A DNA stretch of 64,000 bases from Dyella_B sp035503745 (lineage in GTDB: Bacteria; Pseudomonadota; Gammaproteobacteria; Xanthomonadales; Rhodanobacteraceae): contig NZ_DATJTC010000008.1 in the NCBI RefSeq assembly GCF_035503745.1, positions 1 to 64,000 of the forward strand, in the 5' to 3' direction. A program made the position numbers and the translations under genes. The notes beneath the pieces are model-generated. The model saw only the letters and a program-made list of their open reading frames with translations, did no database searches and was not told the origin of the DNA. This document shows positions 23,667-31,294 of the stretch, piece after piece. Positions within the stretch are counted from its first letter, which is position 1; each line of letters opens with the position of its first letter.

Positions 23667-24731
23667 TTAGGCGGCGACGCCCTGATCCTGGTCGTTGCGC
23701 TGGCGGCGTTGCCGGGTGGCTTGCGCCCGGCCCTTTGTGGGGGCCGCCGGTGCCGGCGCTGGCGCCTGAGCGGTCGGTGCACTCTCTTGTGCGGGCGCCT
23801 CCTGGCTTGCGCCCTGCTGCGGCGCGCGCTGCTGGCGTTCGACTTGCGGCAGCGCTTCGGTCTGCTCGGCCTTGACCCCAAGGCTCGTGCAGATCTTTTC
23901 CGCCTGCGCGGCGGCTTTGGACAGCAGGCGGTTGTCGGCCTGCAGCGCTGCGGTCCAGTAGGGCCGGTAGGACTCGCACACCGTGGCGTTGTGGCCGGTT
24001 CCGAGGCGTGAGGCGATGAAATAGGCGGCCGTGTGAGCGATCAGCGCTTCGGGCGCGTACTCGGGCGTCTGCCACAGCGCCGACTGGTCGCGGTTGAGGC
24101 GCGAGGTGTGACCGGTCGCGTGGCACAGTTGCACGATGAGGTCCCCGTAGAACGCATCGGCGGTGGCGTACGTCTCGCGCGGGGGCATGTGGATCGTGTC
24201 GGTGCTCGGCTGGTAGTACGCCTGGTTGCGGTCGTACGCGATCTTCACACCGCTCTCCCGCAGCATTTTCTCGCAGAGGGTGTGACGCTCAGCGTCCGCG
24301 AGGCCGTGCGGCGGCGCGCTGAGTTCTTTGGGCAGTCCGCGCACGACGGAGGTGGGAAAGACCCATGCGTACTTGATCGTTGGGCCGATGTAAGCGGCCG
24401 GATCTTGCGCCAACGCGGCCTGCTTTTCCTGCTCCGTCTTGGGTTCGAAGACCTTGATGCGCACACCGTCGGCGCCTTTGGCCACCTGCCCGCCCACGTG
24501 GGAGGCTTGCTTGTAGGTGAGCCAGGCGGAGTCGGAGAGGTTCCGTTCGCCCTGCGCGAGCATCAGCGACAGCGCGTTTTCCGCGGCGTACTGTTTTCCG
24601 GTCGCGGGGTTCCACGGATTGAGCGGCGCGTGCCCGGGCGCCCAGTCTTGCAGCCAAGGCGGCAGGCCCTGCTCCAGATGCGCGATCACGCGCGCGTTGA
24701 ACTCGTCGAGGTGCTTGTCGTGGTAACTCAT
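23667..24731 (-). CDS. ArdC-like antirestriction protein with altered zincin site
   Basis: 354 residues. Residues 1-130 match the ArdC-type ssDNA-binding N-terminal domain (PWLQDW, NPATGKQYAAENAL, WLTYKQA, GGQVAKGADGVRI, a pattern shared with primase-linked TraC and ArdC). Residues 140-245 correspond to the zincin-like metallopeptidase domain (YYQPSTDTIHMPP, then CHATGHTSRLNRD). In the family the motif is HExxHxxGH; here it reads V200 Q201 L C H204 A T G H208, and the usual third-ligand Glu is His233. A Pro/Ala/Gln-rich tail follows. The family protects incoming mobile DNA against restriction; peptidase activity looks unlikely here. ATG overlaps 24728's stop. Confidence 0.75.
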   Translation of the reverse strand: MSYHDKHLDEFNARVIAHLEQGLPPWLQDWAPGHAPLNPWNPATGKQYAAENALSLMLAQGERNLSDSAWLTYKQASHVGGQVAKGADGVRIKVFEPKTEQEKQAALAQDPAAYIGPTIKYAWVFPTSVVRGLPKELSAPPHGLADAERHTLCEKMLRESGVKIAYDRNQAYYQPSTDTIHMPPRETYATADAFYGDLIVQLCHATGHTSRLNRDQSALWQTPEYAPEALIAHTAAYFIASRLGTGHNATVCESYRPYWTAALQADNRLLSKAAAQAEKICTSLGVKAEQTEALPQVERQQRAPQQGASQEAPAQESAPTAQAPAPAPAAPTKGRAQATRQRRQRNDQDQGVAA

Positions 24732-24967
24732 GACCGGATCTCCAGGTGGATGGGGAGGCCCTGTTCGAGAGCGGCCTCGAGGGTGGCGAGCGCCACGTGG
24801 ATGGGCGCCAGCGGCTGGTTGGAATCGCCGTGGCGGTGGAACGTGTAGCCGTGCTTGGTTTTTGCGATTCGGATTTGCTCGGCGGCCGCGGTGACGTCGG
24901 CCGATGTGAGCGCGCGTTCGTCGTAGCGAAGTGCGGGATCGCGTTCGATGGGGAGGGCGGCGGACAT
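24728..24967 (-). CDS. Small hypothetical protein coupled to the ArdC-like gene
   Basis: 79 residues, soluble; ATGA overlap with the ArdC-like gene. No family recognised. ATG at 24967 is 25 bp downstream of an island-type promoter. Confidence 0.5.
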   Translation of the reverse strand: MSAALPIERDPALRYDERALTSADVTAAAEQIRIAKTKHGYTFHRHGDSNQPLAPIHVALATLEAALEQGLPIHLEIRS

Positions 24968-24992
24968 GAGTGAACTCACGGAATGCGGGACG

Positions 24993-25023
24993 GACACACT
25001 CGCGAGCACACGGAGTCCGTCAA
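24993..25023 (-). promoter_or_regulatory. Island-type promoter (TTGACGG-N16-AGTGTGTC)
   Basis: - strand TTGACGG (25023-25017), 16 bp, AGTGTGTC (25000-24993). The rest of the 254-bp gap to 25222 contains a copy of element B (about 25064-25087) and nothing gene-like. Confidence 0.5.
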
Positions 25024-25221
25024 TCGGACCAACTGTGTGGAAGTGCGCACGCTGACGCGCTGCTCTAAGGCCCTGGTGTGCCCCGTTGGTGCGCTGCCCA
25101 GCGCGCGTGTGACCAGCGCCGATCGCGGGCGGTCACGTTGGCGGTGCGGTGGGATGGAACGACGCGCGCGCGTTCGGCCCGCTCGTCCGAGCGGGCGGAG
25201 GGAGATAGAGAGCACGGGGTG

Positions 25222-25818
25222 TTAGATCGCGCGCCGACGTGGGGGTGGTGGATGCATGTCGGAGGCGGCCACCTGCGCGAGGTCGCGCCGATCGTGCTCG
25301 TGTTCGGCCGCTAACAACCGATTGCGGATGCGCTCCAGGCGCGGCTGTTCGGCCGGGAACTGATCCATCAACACCTCACAGATCTCGCGCGGTGTTTGCT
25401 CGACGGCGCGCAAGGGTCCGCCATCGGCGTCGGTGGTGCGGATGTCGATCGTGCCAGGACGCCTGGGATCCGCACCGGCGGCCAGGAGGGCCGCGACGAC
25501 GCCGACGGTCGGACACAACGCGCTCAGCGCCGCGTGCAAGGGGGTTGGCCCGGTGCCCACACGCGTGCTCGGCTGCGCGTCGACCAACTCGGGGTGGCGC
25601 TTCAACAATGAGCGCAGGAGTGATGCGTTGCCGCTGTGCGCCACCGCGTGCACCGCCGTCCAGCCGTTGCGATCCACACGTCCGGCGGGGATGTGCTTGA
25701 GGAGTTCGCGCACGCCCTGGCTGCGCGCCACCGCACTGCTCTGCCGCCACGGCAAGGGGCGCGTCCAGTCGAAGACGACGACGGCGGTCACAGGTCCTTC
25801 GGGGATGATGGTGCTCAT
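25222..25818 (-). CDS. Ankyrin-repeat protein ending RRRAI
   Basis: 198 residues. Ankyrin repeats: NGWTAVHAVAHSGNASLLRS with LLKRHPELVDA, and GPTPLHAALSALCPTVGVV with LLAAGADPRRP. C-terminus HEHDRRDLAQVAASDMHPP then RRRAI, the same (W/H)D(R/K)RDL ... RRR tail as in 19318, with codons that cannot serve as an SD. ATG overlaps the stop of 25815 (ATGA). Confidence 0.65.
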   Translation of the reverse strand: MSTIIPEGPVTAVVVFDWTRPLPWRQSSAVARSQGVRELLKHIPAGRVDRNGWTAVHAVAHSGNASLLRSLLKRHPELVDAQPSTRVGTGPTPLHAALSALCPTVGVVAALLAAGADPRRPGTIDIRTTDADGGPLRAVEQTPREICEVLMDQFPAEQPRLERIRNRLLAAEHEHDRRDLAQVAASDMHPPPPRRRAI

Positions 25819-26393
25819 GAGGGCACCCCTCCCCCGCCGGCGGTGAGCCAGGCGGCACGCGCCTGGTCGCGCAACGCGCGCCAGTTGGAAAACTGATGGC
25901 GCACGTCGGAGCGGATGGTGTCGTCGTGCACGTTGAACGCACGCGCCACCGAGGCGGCGTCGCGCCCAAGCACGCAGATGAGGTGCGCCGCTTCGGAGGC
26001 GCGGTTGAGACGGCGCAGCGTGCAACGCGAGCGCTTCAGGCGCCGCAGATCGTTCGTGATCGCCTGCGGGCTCACGCAGTATTCCGCGGCGAAATCGGTC
26101 ACCGTTTTGGTGCGCTTGTGCCAGGGCGTGTCGGCCCATTTCAGCAACGCAGCGCGGCGCTCCTTCAAGCGCGCCAGCGCCGCCAGTTTGTCCTCGAGGG
26201 TGGCCCACTTCTTCTGCTGCAACCCAAGATCCTGGCGGTCGTGCTTGACCGTCTGGACGTTGGCGCTTGTGAAGCCTTCGGCCTGCAGGATGCCGATCAT
26301 GTCGCGCGGCGCAACGCCGGCGTGGTGCAAGGTCAGCACGCGCTCTTTGCGCAGAGCGACTTGGGCGGGGGTGGCGCGTTTTGGTGAGGCCAT
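25815..26393 (-). CDS. Helix-turn-helix protein
   Basis: 192 residues with three HTH-like stretches: GVAPRDMIGILQAEGFTSAN, VTDFAAEYCVSPQAITND and DAASVARAFNVHDDTIRSD. Basic overall. Co-transcribed with the MT-A70 methyltransferase (12-bp gap) and the ankyrin gene. It could direct or regulate the methyltransferase, but this is only positional. Confidence 0.55.
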   Translation of the reverse strand: MASPKRATPAQVALRKERVLTLHHAGVAPRDMIGILQAEGFTSANVQTVKHDRQDLGLQQKKWATLEDKLAALARLKERRAALLKWADTPWHKRTKTVTDFAAEYCVSPQAITNDLRRLKRSRCTLRRLNRASEAAHLICVLGRDAASVARAFNVHDDTIRSDVRHQFSNWRALRDQARAAWLTAGGGGVPS

Positions 26394-26405
26394 GTTGGTA
26401 TGTAC

Positions 26406-27128
26406 TCAGGCGGCGATGGTGGCGGGAGGCACGGCGGCGGCCTGGTTGCCCCAGGTGAGCCACCCCGTGCGCGGCGTGCGCGAGAAGAGTTCGAGGCGCC
26501 GATCGGTGTCGTACGCGCGGGTCAGCCATTCCCGGATGATTTCGGGTTTTGCACTGTGCGCGGTGCGTTGGGCGATCACGACGGAGGAGATCTGCGGGGC
26601 GTGGGATTTGAGGGGGAGTCCGCCGCCGCGCTTGGCGATGAGAAGGACCTCCGAACACGGGCGCACCGCGCCGTTGCTCATGCACGAGGCGTGGCGGCCG
26701 GTGTCGTGAATCTTGTTCCACGTCACGGCGGTGGTGTAGTCGTAGCCGGCGTCGCGGATGAGATCAATGGCGAGGGCCACCTGGCTGTTGGGCGCCCACA
26801 GCGCCATCACGGCGTTGTAACTGCAGCAATCTTTGACGGCGGCGCGGGTGAAGGCGCGCAGTTGGCTGTCGGGAATCAGCGGGTAGTGCTGCGACGGGTC
26901 GATGGCCCAATCCTTGGAGGATTCAGGCCCGCGCTCGCCGTAGCCCCAGGGCGGGTCCCAGTAAAGGAGCGCCGCTTTGCCGTGCCGACTGGTGAACGCG
27001 CGCAGATTGGCGATCGTGGTGTCGATCGGCGTGCCTTGGGCGAACCGCCCGTCGTCGGTGATGGTGGCGCCGGCAATGGCGGCACGGGGCTGTGCGGGTG
27101 CGGAGGAGTCGGCGGCGCGACGGGCCAT
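26406..27128 (-). CDS. MT-A70-family DNA N6-adenine methyltransferase
   Basis: 240 residues. The catalytic DPPW motif is at residues 58-61 (LLYWDPPWGYGE); further family features are NAVMALWAPNSQVALAIDLI and GYDYTTAVTWNKI, followed by GGGLPLKSHAPQ and the S-x-K-P-E (AHSAKPEIIREWL) region. Such enzymes methylate adenine in DNA and are frequent on phages and mobile elements as orphan methylases. No restriction enzyme adjoins it. ATG at 27128; the frame continues upstream but without coding character. Confidence 0.8.
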   Translation of the reverse strand: MARRAADSSAPAQPRAAIAGATITDDGRFAQGTPIDTTIANLRAFTSRHGKAALLYWDPPWGYGERGPESSKDWAIDPSQHYPLIPDSQLRAFTRAAVKDCCSYNAVMALWAPNSQVALAIDLIRDAGYDYTTAVTWNKIHDTGRHASCMSNGAVRPCSEVLLIAKRGGGLPLKSHAPQISSVVIAQRTAHSAKPEIIREWLTRAYDTDRRLELFSRTPRTGWLTWGNQAAAVPPATIAA

Positions 27129-27434
27129 GGTGGTGGTCCTTCGATCGGAGGCGTGCGGTCCCGCTGCGCGGGGTGGCCCCCACCCGACCGGAGGTTCGTT
27201 CGCCAATGGATCGGCGGGGACGTTGGGATCGCGGCGGATCCGATGCGCGCCGTGTCGTGGGGCGCCGTGATGAGACCTGATGGGCGCCAAGGAACCGGAG
27301 CAAGCGCGATCAGGCAAGCGGCCCGTCGGGACGCCAGCGCGGATGTGTGCACTCGCTAACAAATGGACCGCCGTCCCGGCCCTTGGGCTCTTAGGCCCTG
27401 GTGTGGTTCGTTGGTTGTGAGTCCGGTCGCACCG
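27129..27434. other. 306-bp gap without a gene
   Basis: No credible ORF or terminator. It contains a copy of element B (27390-27416) close to the stop of 27435, and a TTGGCGA/CGGGTGGG pair upstream of the methyltransferase whose spacing differs from the island standard. Confidence 0.4.
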
Positions 27435-28346
27435 CTAGAGCAACCGGCCGACAAACTCCGTCAGGGTCTCCGCGTTGCGCTGCCCCTGGTCCTCGTTGTT
27501 GTTGTTGAAAATGCCCTGGACGCGATCGGCCTGGTCCGCGAGACGCCGGATGGGTTCGGCGAAGGTCTGCAGTTCGGCGTCAGAATAGTCGTAGTCGAAT
27601 CGGTCCGATGCGGCGGTTTGCCCCTTCACGTCCCATGTCGATGTGTTGCGACCGTGGAAGCGCACGATCGCCAATGCGGGGTTGGTGACCTCCCAGATGG
27701 GTGGAAGGGAGTTGGGGAAGCCTTGGGGCATGTCGAGCACGACGTGAGCCAGTTGGTGCTGGCGTTCGAACGCCAGCGTGGCATCGCGGTGCGCGTCGTC
27801 GAACCACGCGGCGAGACGAAACTCGGTCGAGAGCGTGTAGTCGGCCAGGCGCTCGCGGCATTCGATGATGTGATCGAAGGCTTTGCGCACCGGGGTCACC
27901 CACGGTGGAAACTGGAAATGGACGGCCACCAGTTTGTTGGCGGCGCGCAGCGGCTGCAGCGCCCGCTCGAAGCGCTGCCAGAGCACCTCGCGGATCTCGT
28001 GCGGGGTGTCTTTGTAGTAGAGGTTTTTCTTCGTCGCAAAGTACCCGGTCATCTCCTGCTGCACGTCCTTGGGCAGCGCCACCTGAGGGGTTTGGTGGCC
28101 GGTGAAGAGACGAAACGCTTTCACATTGAAGGTGAAATCGTCGGGCGTGCGCTCGGCCCAGAGTTGGGAATTGCGCTCGGATGGCATCGCGTAATACGAG
28201 GAGTCGACCTCGACCATGGGGAATCGGCTGGCGTAGTAGCGCAGCCGATCTTCGGCGCTGGAGCAGCCCTTCGGGTAGAAGCGTTTGCACGCGATGAGGG
28301 ACTTGTCGGTCCAACTGGCCGTGCCGATCGTGACGCGCCCGGTCAT
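27435..28346 (-). CDS. DUF72 (YecE-like) family protein
   Basis: 303 residues. The DUF72 TIM-barrel signatures are clear: IGTASWTDKSL at the start, FPMVEVDSSYYAMPSE, FTFNVKAFRLFTGH, a central VHFQFPPW, and an acidic/Asn-rich end (GIFNNNNEDQGQRNA). The biochemical role of the family is unknown. Longer than typical DUF72 proteins by an internal segment. ATG at 28346 with GGAGGCGCC upstream. Confidence 0.85.
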   Translation of the reverse strand: MTGRVTIGTASWTDKSLIACKRFYPKGCSSAEDRLRYYASRFPMVEVDSSYYAMPSERNSQLWAERTPDDFTFNVKAFRLFTGHQTPQVALPKDVQQEMTGYFATKKNLYYKDTPHEIREVLWQRFERALQPLRAANKLVAVHFQFPPWVTPVRKAFDHIIECRERLADYTLSTEFRLAAWFDDAHRDATLAFERQHQLAHVVLDMPQGFPNSLPPIWEVTNPALAIVRFHGRNTSTWDVKGQTAASDRFDYDYSDAELQTFAEPIRRLADQADRVQGIFNNNNEDQGQRNAETLTEFVGRLL

Positions 28347-28380
28347 GGCGCCTCCGCAGCGTGGGATGCTGCGGCCGATC

Positions 28381-28638
28381 TTAGCGGACCGGAGCCGCCC
28401 CTGCCCCAGTGCTCGGGGCGGGCGCGCAGGATCGGATCCAGCGGCGGACTTCGGCGGCCTTGTTGCGCACGCCCCGCCAGTCGCTGGGGGTCGCGGGCGC
28501 CACGAATCGTGTGCGATGGCCGTTGTAGGTGACCTGGGCTTCTATGTGGCCCCGCCCGTTCAGCCGGACGGCATCGACGGTGACGCCGGCGGCTTGGAGC
28601 GTTGCGATGAAGGTGCGTTGTTGCTTGTGTACGGCCAC
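28381..28638 (-). CDS. HicA-like small protein, no HicB partner
   Basis: 85 residues from a GTG at 28638 (GGAG eight bases upstream). Alpha-beta-beta-beta-alpha pattern with GRGHIEAQVTYNG carrying the single His of HicA-fold proteins, and TPSDWRGVRNKAAEVRR, a signature common in phage and plasmid HicA-like proteins. HicA toxins cleave mRNA and need HicB; neither adjoining gene resembles HicB, so a regulatory or other role is possible. Just upstream of the DUF72 gene. Confidence 0.55.
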   Translation of the reverse strand: MAVHKQQRTFIATLQAAGVTVDAVRLNGRGHIEAQVTYNGHRTRFVAPATPSDWRGVRNKAAEVRRWIRSCAPAPSTGAGAAPVR

Positions 28639-28756
28639 GGCGGGCACTCCGGTGGGAACGCCCTCATGTTGATAACGAGAACCGCGGGTTTGGGGGTGGG
28701 TACGGATCCTCCCCTGTGCCACACGCGGCCCGCACCGCGCCAGGCTGTGCGGTTGG

Positions 28757-29254
28757 TCACATGCAACGACCGGCGCGACGCGTGTGCGTCCGAATGTGGG
28801 TGGAGGCGATCTCCTGGTCGCCCAGCCGGTGGATCTGCTCGGTGGATGCTTGGGTGCGCTGGGCGCGCTCGGTCGCGGTCTCGCTGCGGATGTCGCGCAC
28901 CGTGGCGTCGGCGCCGGCCGCGCACAAGACGTCGATCGCGGGACCGTCGTGGCGTTCGGCGCCGACGTGCAGCGCGGTGGCCCCGTCGTGGTCCTGCCAG
29001 TCGAGGTACGCCTGTCGGTCCTGGTCGGGGATCGATTCGAGAAGGATGTTGACGGCCCCGCTGTCGGCGCCGTGCAACGCCGTCCGCCCCTGATCATCGG
29101 TGGCCCAGGGATCGGCGCCCCGCTCGAGCATCACGCGCAGGGCGTTGTCGCGCGGCCACTCGTTGTCCTCGTGGAGGAGGTGCAGGCGGCTCAACTGCGC
29201 CAAGGGCTCGGCGCCGTCGGTGTCGAGAATCCTGGTGTTGGCGGTGTCGACCAC
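28757..29254 (-). CDS. Ankyrin-repeat protein ending GRCM
   Basis: 165 residues. Repeats: DQGRTALHGADSGAVNILL and HDGATALHVGAERHDGPAI with LCAAGADATVRD. The tail is THTRRAGRCM. GTG start at 29254 is supported by GGGAG placed in the last codons of 29261. Confidence 0.65.
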   Translation of the reverse strand: MVDTANTRILDTDGAEPLAQLSRLHLLHEDNEWPRDNALRVMLERGADPWATDDQGRTALHGADSGAVNILLESIPDQDRQAYLDWQDHDGATALHVGAERHDGPAIDVLCAAGADATVRDIRSETATERAQRTQASTEQIHRLGDQEIASTHIRTHTRRAGRCM

Positions 29255-29260
29255 CGACAG

Positions 29261-29503
29261 TTACTCCCGCAGGCTGTTGGCTGTGTCGCGGGTGATTTCG
29301 ACGCCATCGGACACCTCACGATCGAGCCAGGCCAGTTCGGTGACCAACGCGGCGCGTTCCTCCTGGTCCAGTGGCAGGATCGGACCGTCCTCGGACAGGG
29401 GCGCCGCCTGCCGCGGTGGCGGAACGGAAGCCGTGGGAGCCGTGTGTGTCTCGGTGGTTGCCACGGACGACTCAGGGAAGATGTCGCTGAAAAGATCGGT
29501 CAT
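29261..29503 (-). CDS. Small acidic protein upstream of the ankyrin gene
   Basis: 80 residues, acidic; starts MTDLFSDIFPESS, has a Pro/Thr-rich linker and a C-terminal helix (EERAALVTELAWLDREVSDG). Unknown family. ATG at 29503, 30 bp after an island-type promoter. Confidence 0.5.
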   Translation of the reverse strand: MTDLFSDIFPESSVATTETHTAPTASVPPPRQAAPLSEDGPILPLDQEERAALVTELAWLDREVSDGVEITRDTANSLRE

Positions 29504-29532
29504 GATGGGATCCGGCGCAAGGTGGGGATCTC

Positions 29533-29563
29533 ACCAGTGAACCAAAACAGAGGGGCACCGCAA
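29533..29563 (-). promoter_or_regulatory. Island-type promoter (TTGCGGT-N16-TCACTGGT)
   Basis: - strand TTGCGGT (29563-29557), 16 bp, TCACTGGT (29540-29533). Its spacer shares CTCTGT-TTGGT with the promoter at 14425-14455. Confidence 0.55.
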
Positions 29564-29579
29564 GGGGCGCCCCGAACGA

Positions 29580-31166
29580 TCAGGCTTTGCGGCTCTTGGG
29601 GACCTTCGCGCTCGGCCCCTTCCGCTGCTGGATTTTGGCCGCGGCCTCCTCGGCCATCACGACGGCCATGCGGGCCATGATGCGTTCGCGGTCCGCTTCG
29701 GACATCCCCTTAAAGAAGTCGACCATGTCCTCCGCCTTTTTCATTTCCGCCGCGCTGCGCAGGTTGTTGTGGGCGTCGCGCACGAGCAGACCCAGATGCT
29801 CCGCTTGGTGGCGGTACCGGTTGAGCATCTCGGGATCGGTCCAACCGAAGAGTTCCATCATCTGCTGTTCGCTGATGTAGACACTCATCTCCGTCGCTGC
29901 GGTGTGCCGCAGGTGGTGTGGGGCTGCACGCGGGACACCGATTCGGCTGTCCCGAATGGACATCCCCTTGCGCCCGCGCGTGCCGAACACGCTGATAAAG
30001 CCCTGATAGACCGTTGTGCCTGCGATAGGCGCGCTGGGATTTTGGGGAGCCGGGAACACCCAGCCGGATTTTGGCCATGGGCGGACCTGTCCGTTGGCGT
30101 CCGTCACCAGGGCCCGGAGGGCGGCTTCGGCGGCTTCGGGGATGGGCACGACACGTTCCCGGTACACACCGCGCCGGGCCTTGGTGCGTTCCAAGCGGAC
30201 GGTGGGCACCGCGCCGCGCACCTTGGGCCAGGTGATGTTCTCCCACCGCATTTTGCAGGCTTCACCACGACGGACACCCGTCCAGCGAATGAACAAGAGG
30301 CACGCGCGCGTGTGCGGGTGCAGATTCATCTCGTTGAGTTGCGTTTCGATCGTCCTCCACTCGCTGGTGGTCAAGGCCCGCGCTGCGGGCTTTCGGCCGT
30401 CGTCGGAGATGGGAACCTTCAACCACTCCTCGGACGACGCCATGTCGTAGTTGTCTCCGTGGTACACCATGCACGCCATCAGGTTCGTCCGGAGTCGACG
30501 CTTGGTGGAAGGCGCGCCCTTACCTCCCGCCCAACGGTCCAGCAAAACACGGCAATGAGACTTGCCTAAGCGGGACACCTCCGTGTTGAGAACGTCCCGG
30601 ACCTCCGGGTAAAAGAGCGGACGGTTCTTGTCGAGCATCTTCGCCGCCCGAGGATTTGTCCGGCGACGCTCCTCCTCCCCTGGGACCACGAATCCACCCA
30701 TACGCATGAGCGTGTCGATCTGCCCCGCGTCGTGCGTCCGTCCATTCTCCGAGCGTTCGGTCTGTGCGAAGGGCGCAGCCTTGGTGGGATCTCCATAGAG
30801 GTGCCCGTGGAGGTCCTCATCGCGATACCGTTGAAGCCACTCCCGAAGGGTGCCTTTAATCGGTCGCTCCTCCGGCTGCGGCAGGTTCAGGTCACGCCAG
30901 TAGACGCGGGAATACTCATTGGCTTGAGCCAACGCGTTCGAAGGCCACCGCGGGTCATCGTTGGGCAGGCCCGCCGAACGGCACGCCGATTCGTCCAGGA
31001 ATGGGTAGTTCACGAAGTTGACCGTTTTCTTTTTTGTACGGCCGTCCTCGGTCACGTCGATGCGATGCCGGAAGCGGTAAGCGTTGGGTCGCTGATCAAC
31101 GCCGCGGGCCATCTTGGGAGCGGCCGCCGCCTTCTTCTTGAGGGTGCCTGATGCCATTGTCGACAT
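29580..31166 (-). CDS. int: Tyrosine recombinase (island integrase)
   Basis: About 528 residues. N-terminal region of unusual composition, then a core-binding domain (LREWLQRYRDED..., EVSRLGKSHCRVLLDRWAGG) and a catalytic domain with Arg in IRWTGVRRGEACKMRW, the box II HHLRHTAATEM and the nucleophile Tyr in DPEMLNRYRHQAEHLG. Catalyses integration and excision at the att core. ATG at 31166 or 31157 (GAGGA lies closest to the second). It reads away from the 42-bp att copy, which starts 129 bp upstream of it. Confidence 0.9.
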   Translation of the reverse strand: MSTMASGTLKKKAAAAPKMARGVDQRPNAYRFRHRIDVTEDGRTKKKTVNFVNYPFLDESACRSAGLPNDDPRWPSNALAQANEYSRVYWRDLNLPQPEERPIKGTLREWLQRYRDEDLHGHLYGDPTKAAPFAQTERSENGRTHDAGQIDTLMRMGGFVVPGEEERRRTNPRAAKMLDKNRPLFYPEVRDVLNTEVSRLGKSHCRVLLDRWAGGKGAPSTKRRLRTNLMACMVYHGDNYDMASSEEWLKVPISDDGRKPAARALTTSEWRTIETQLNEMNLHPHTRACLLFIRWTGVRRGEACKMRWENITWPKVRGAVPTVRLERTKARRGVYRERVVPIPEAAEAALRALVTDANGQVRPWPKSGWVFPAPQNPSAPIAGTTVYQGFISVFGTRGRKGMSIRDSRIGVPRAAPHHLRHTAATEMSVYISEQQMMELFGWTDPEMLNRYRHQAEHLGLLVRDAHNNLRSAAEMKKAEDMVDFFKGMSEADRERIMARMAVVMAEEAAAKIQQRKGPSAKVPKSRKA

Positions 31167-31208
31167 GTCCTCGTGGAGCGGTGGCCCCACGCCCCCGCGC
31201 TGCGATCA

Positions 31209-31228
31209 GTGTCCCCGAATGTGTCCCC
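31209..31228 (+). promoter_or_regulatory. Possible integrase arm-type sites
   Basis: Two GTGTCCCC repeats 12 bp apart, between int and the att core. A matching pair with the same 12-bp period occurs beyond the core at 31452-31471. AT-rich DNA (31235-31292) lies between the repeats and the core. Confidence 0.3.
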
Positions 31229-31294
31229 AGAAAGCAAGGTCTATCACGAAATGGCTTATTTTATGGTGCTTATTCGTTAATATATTTACATTCG

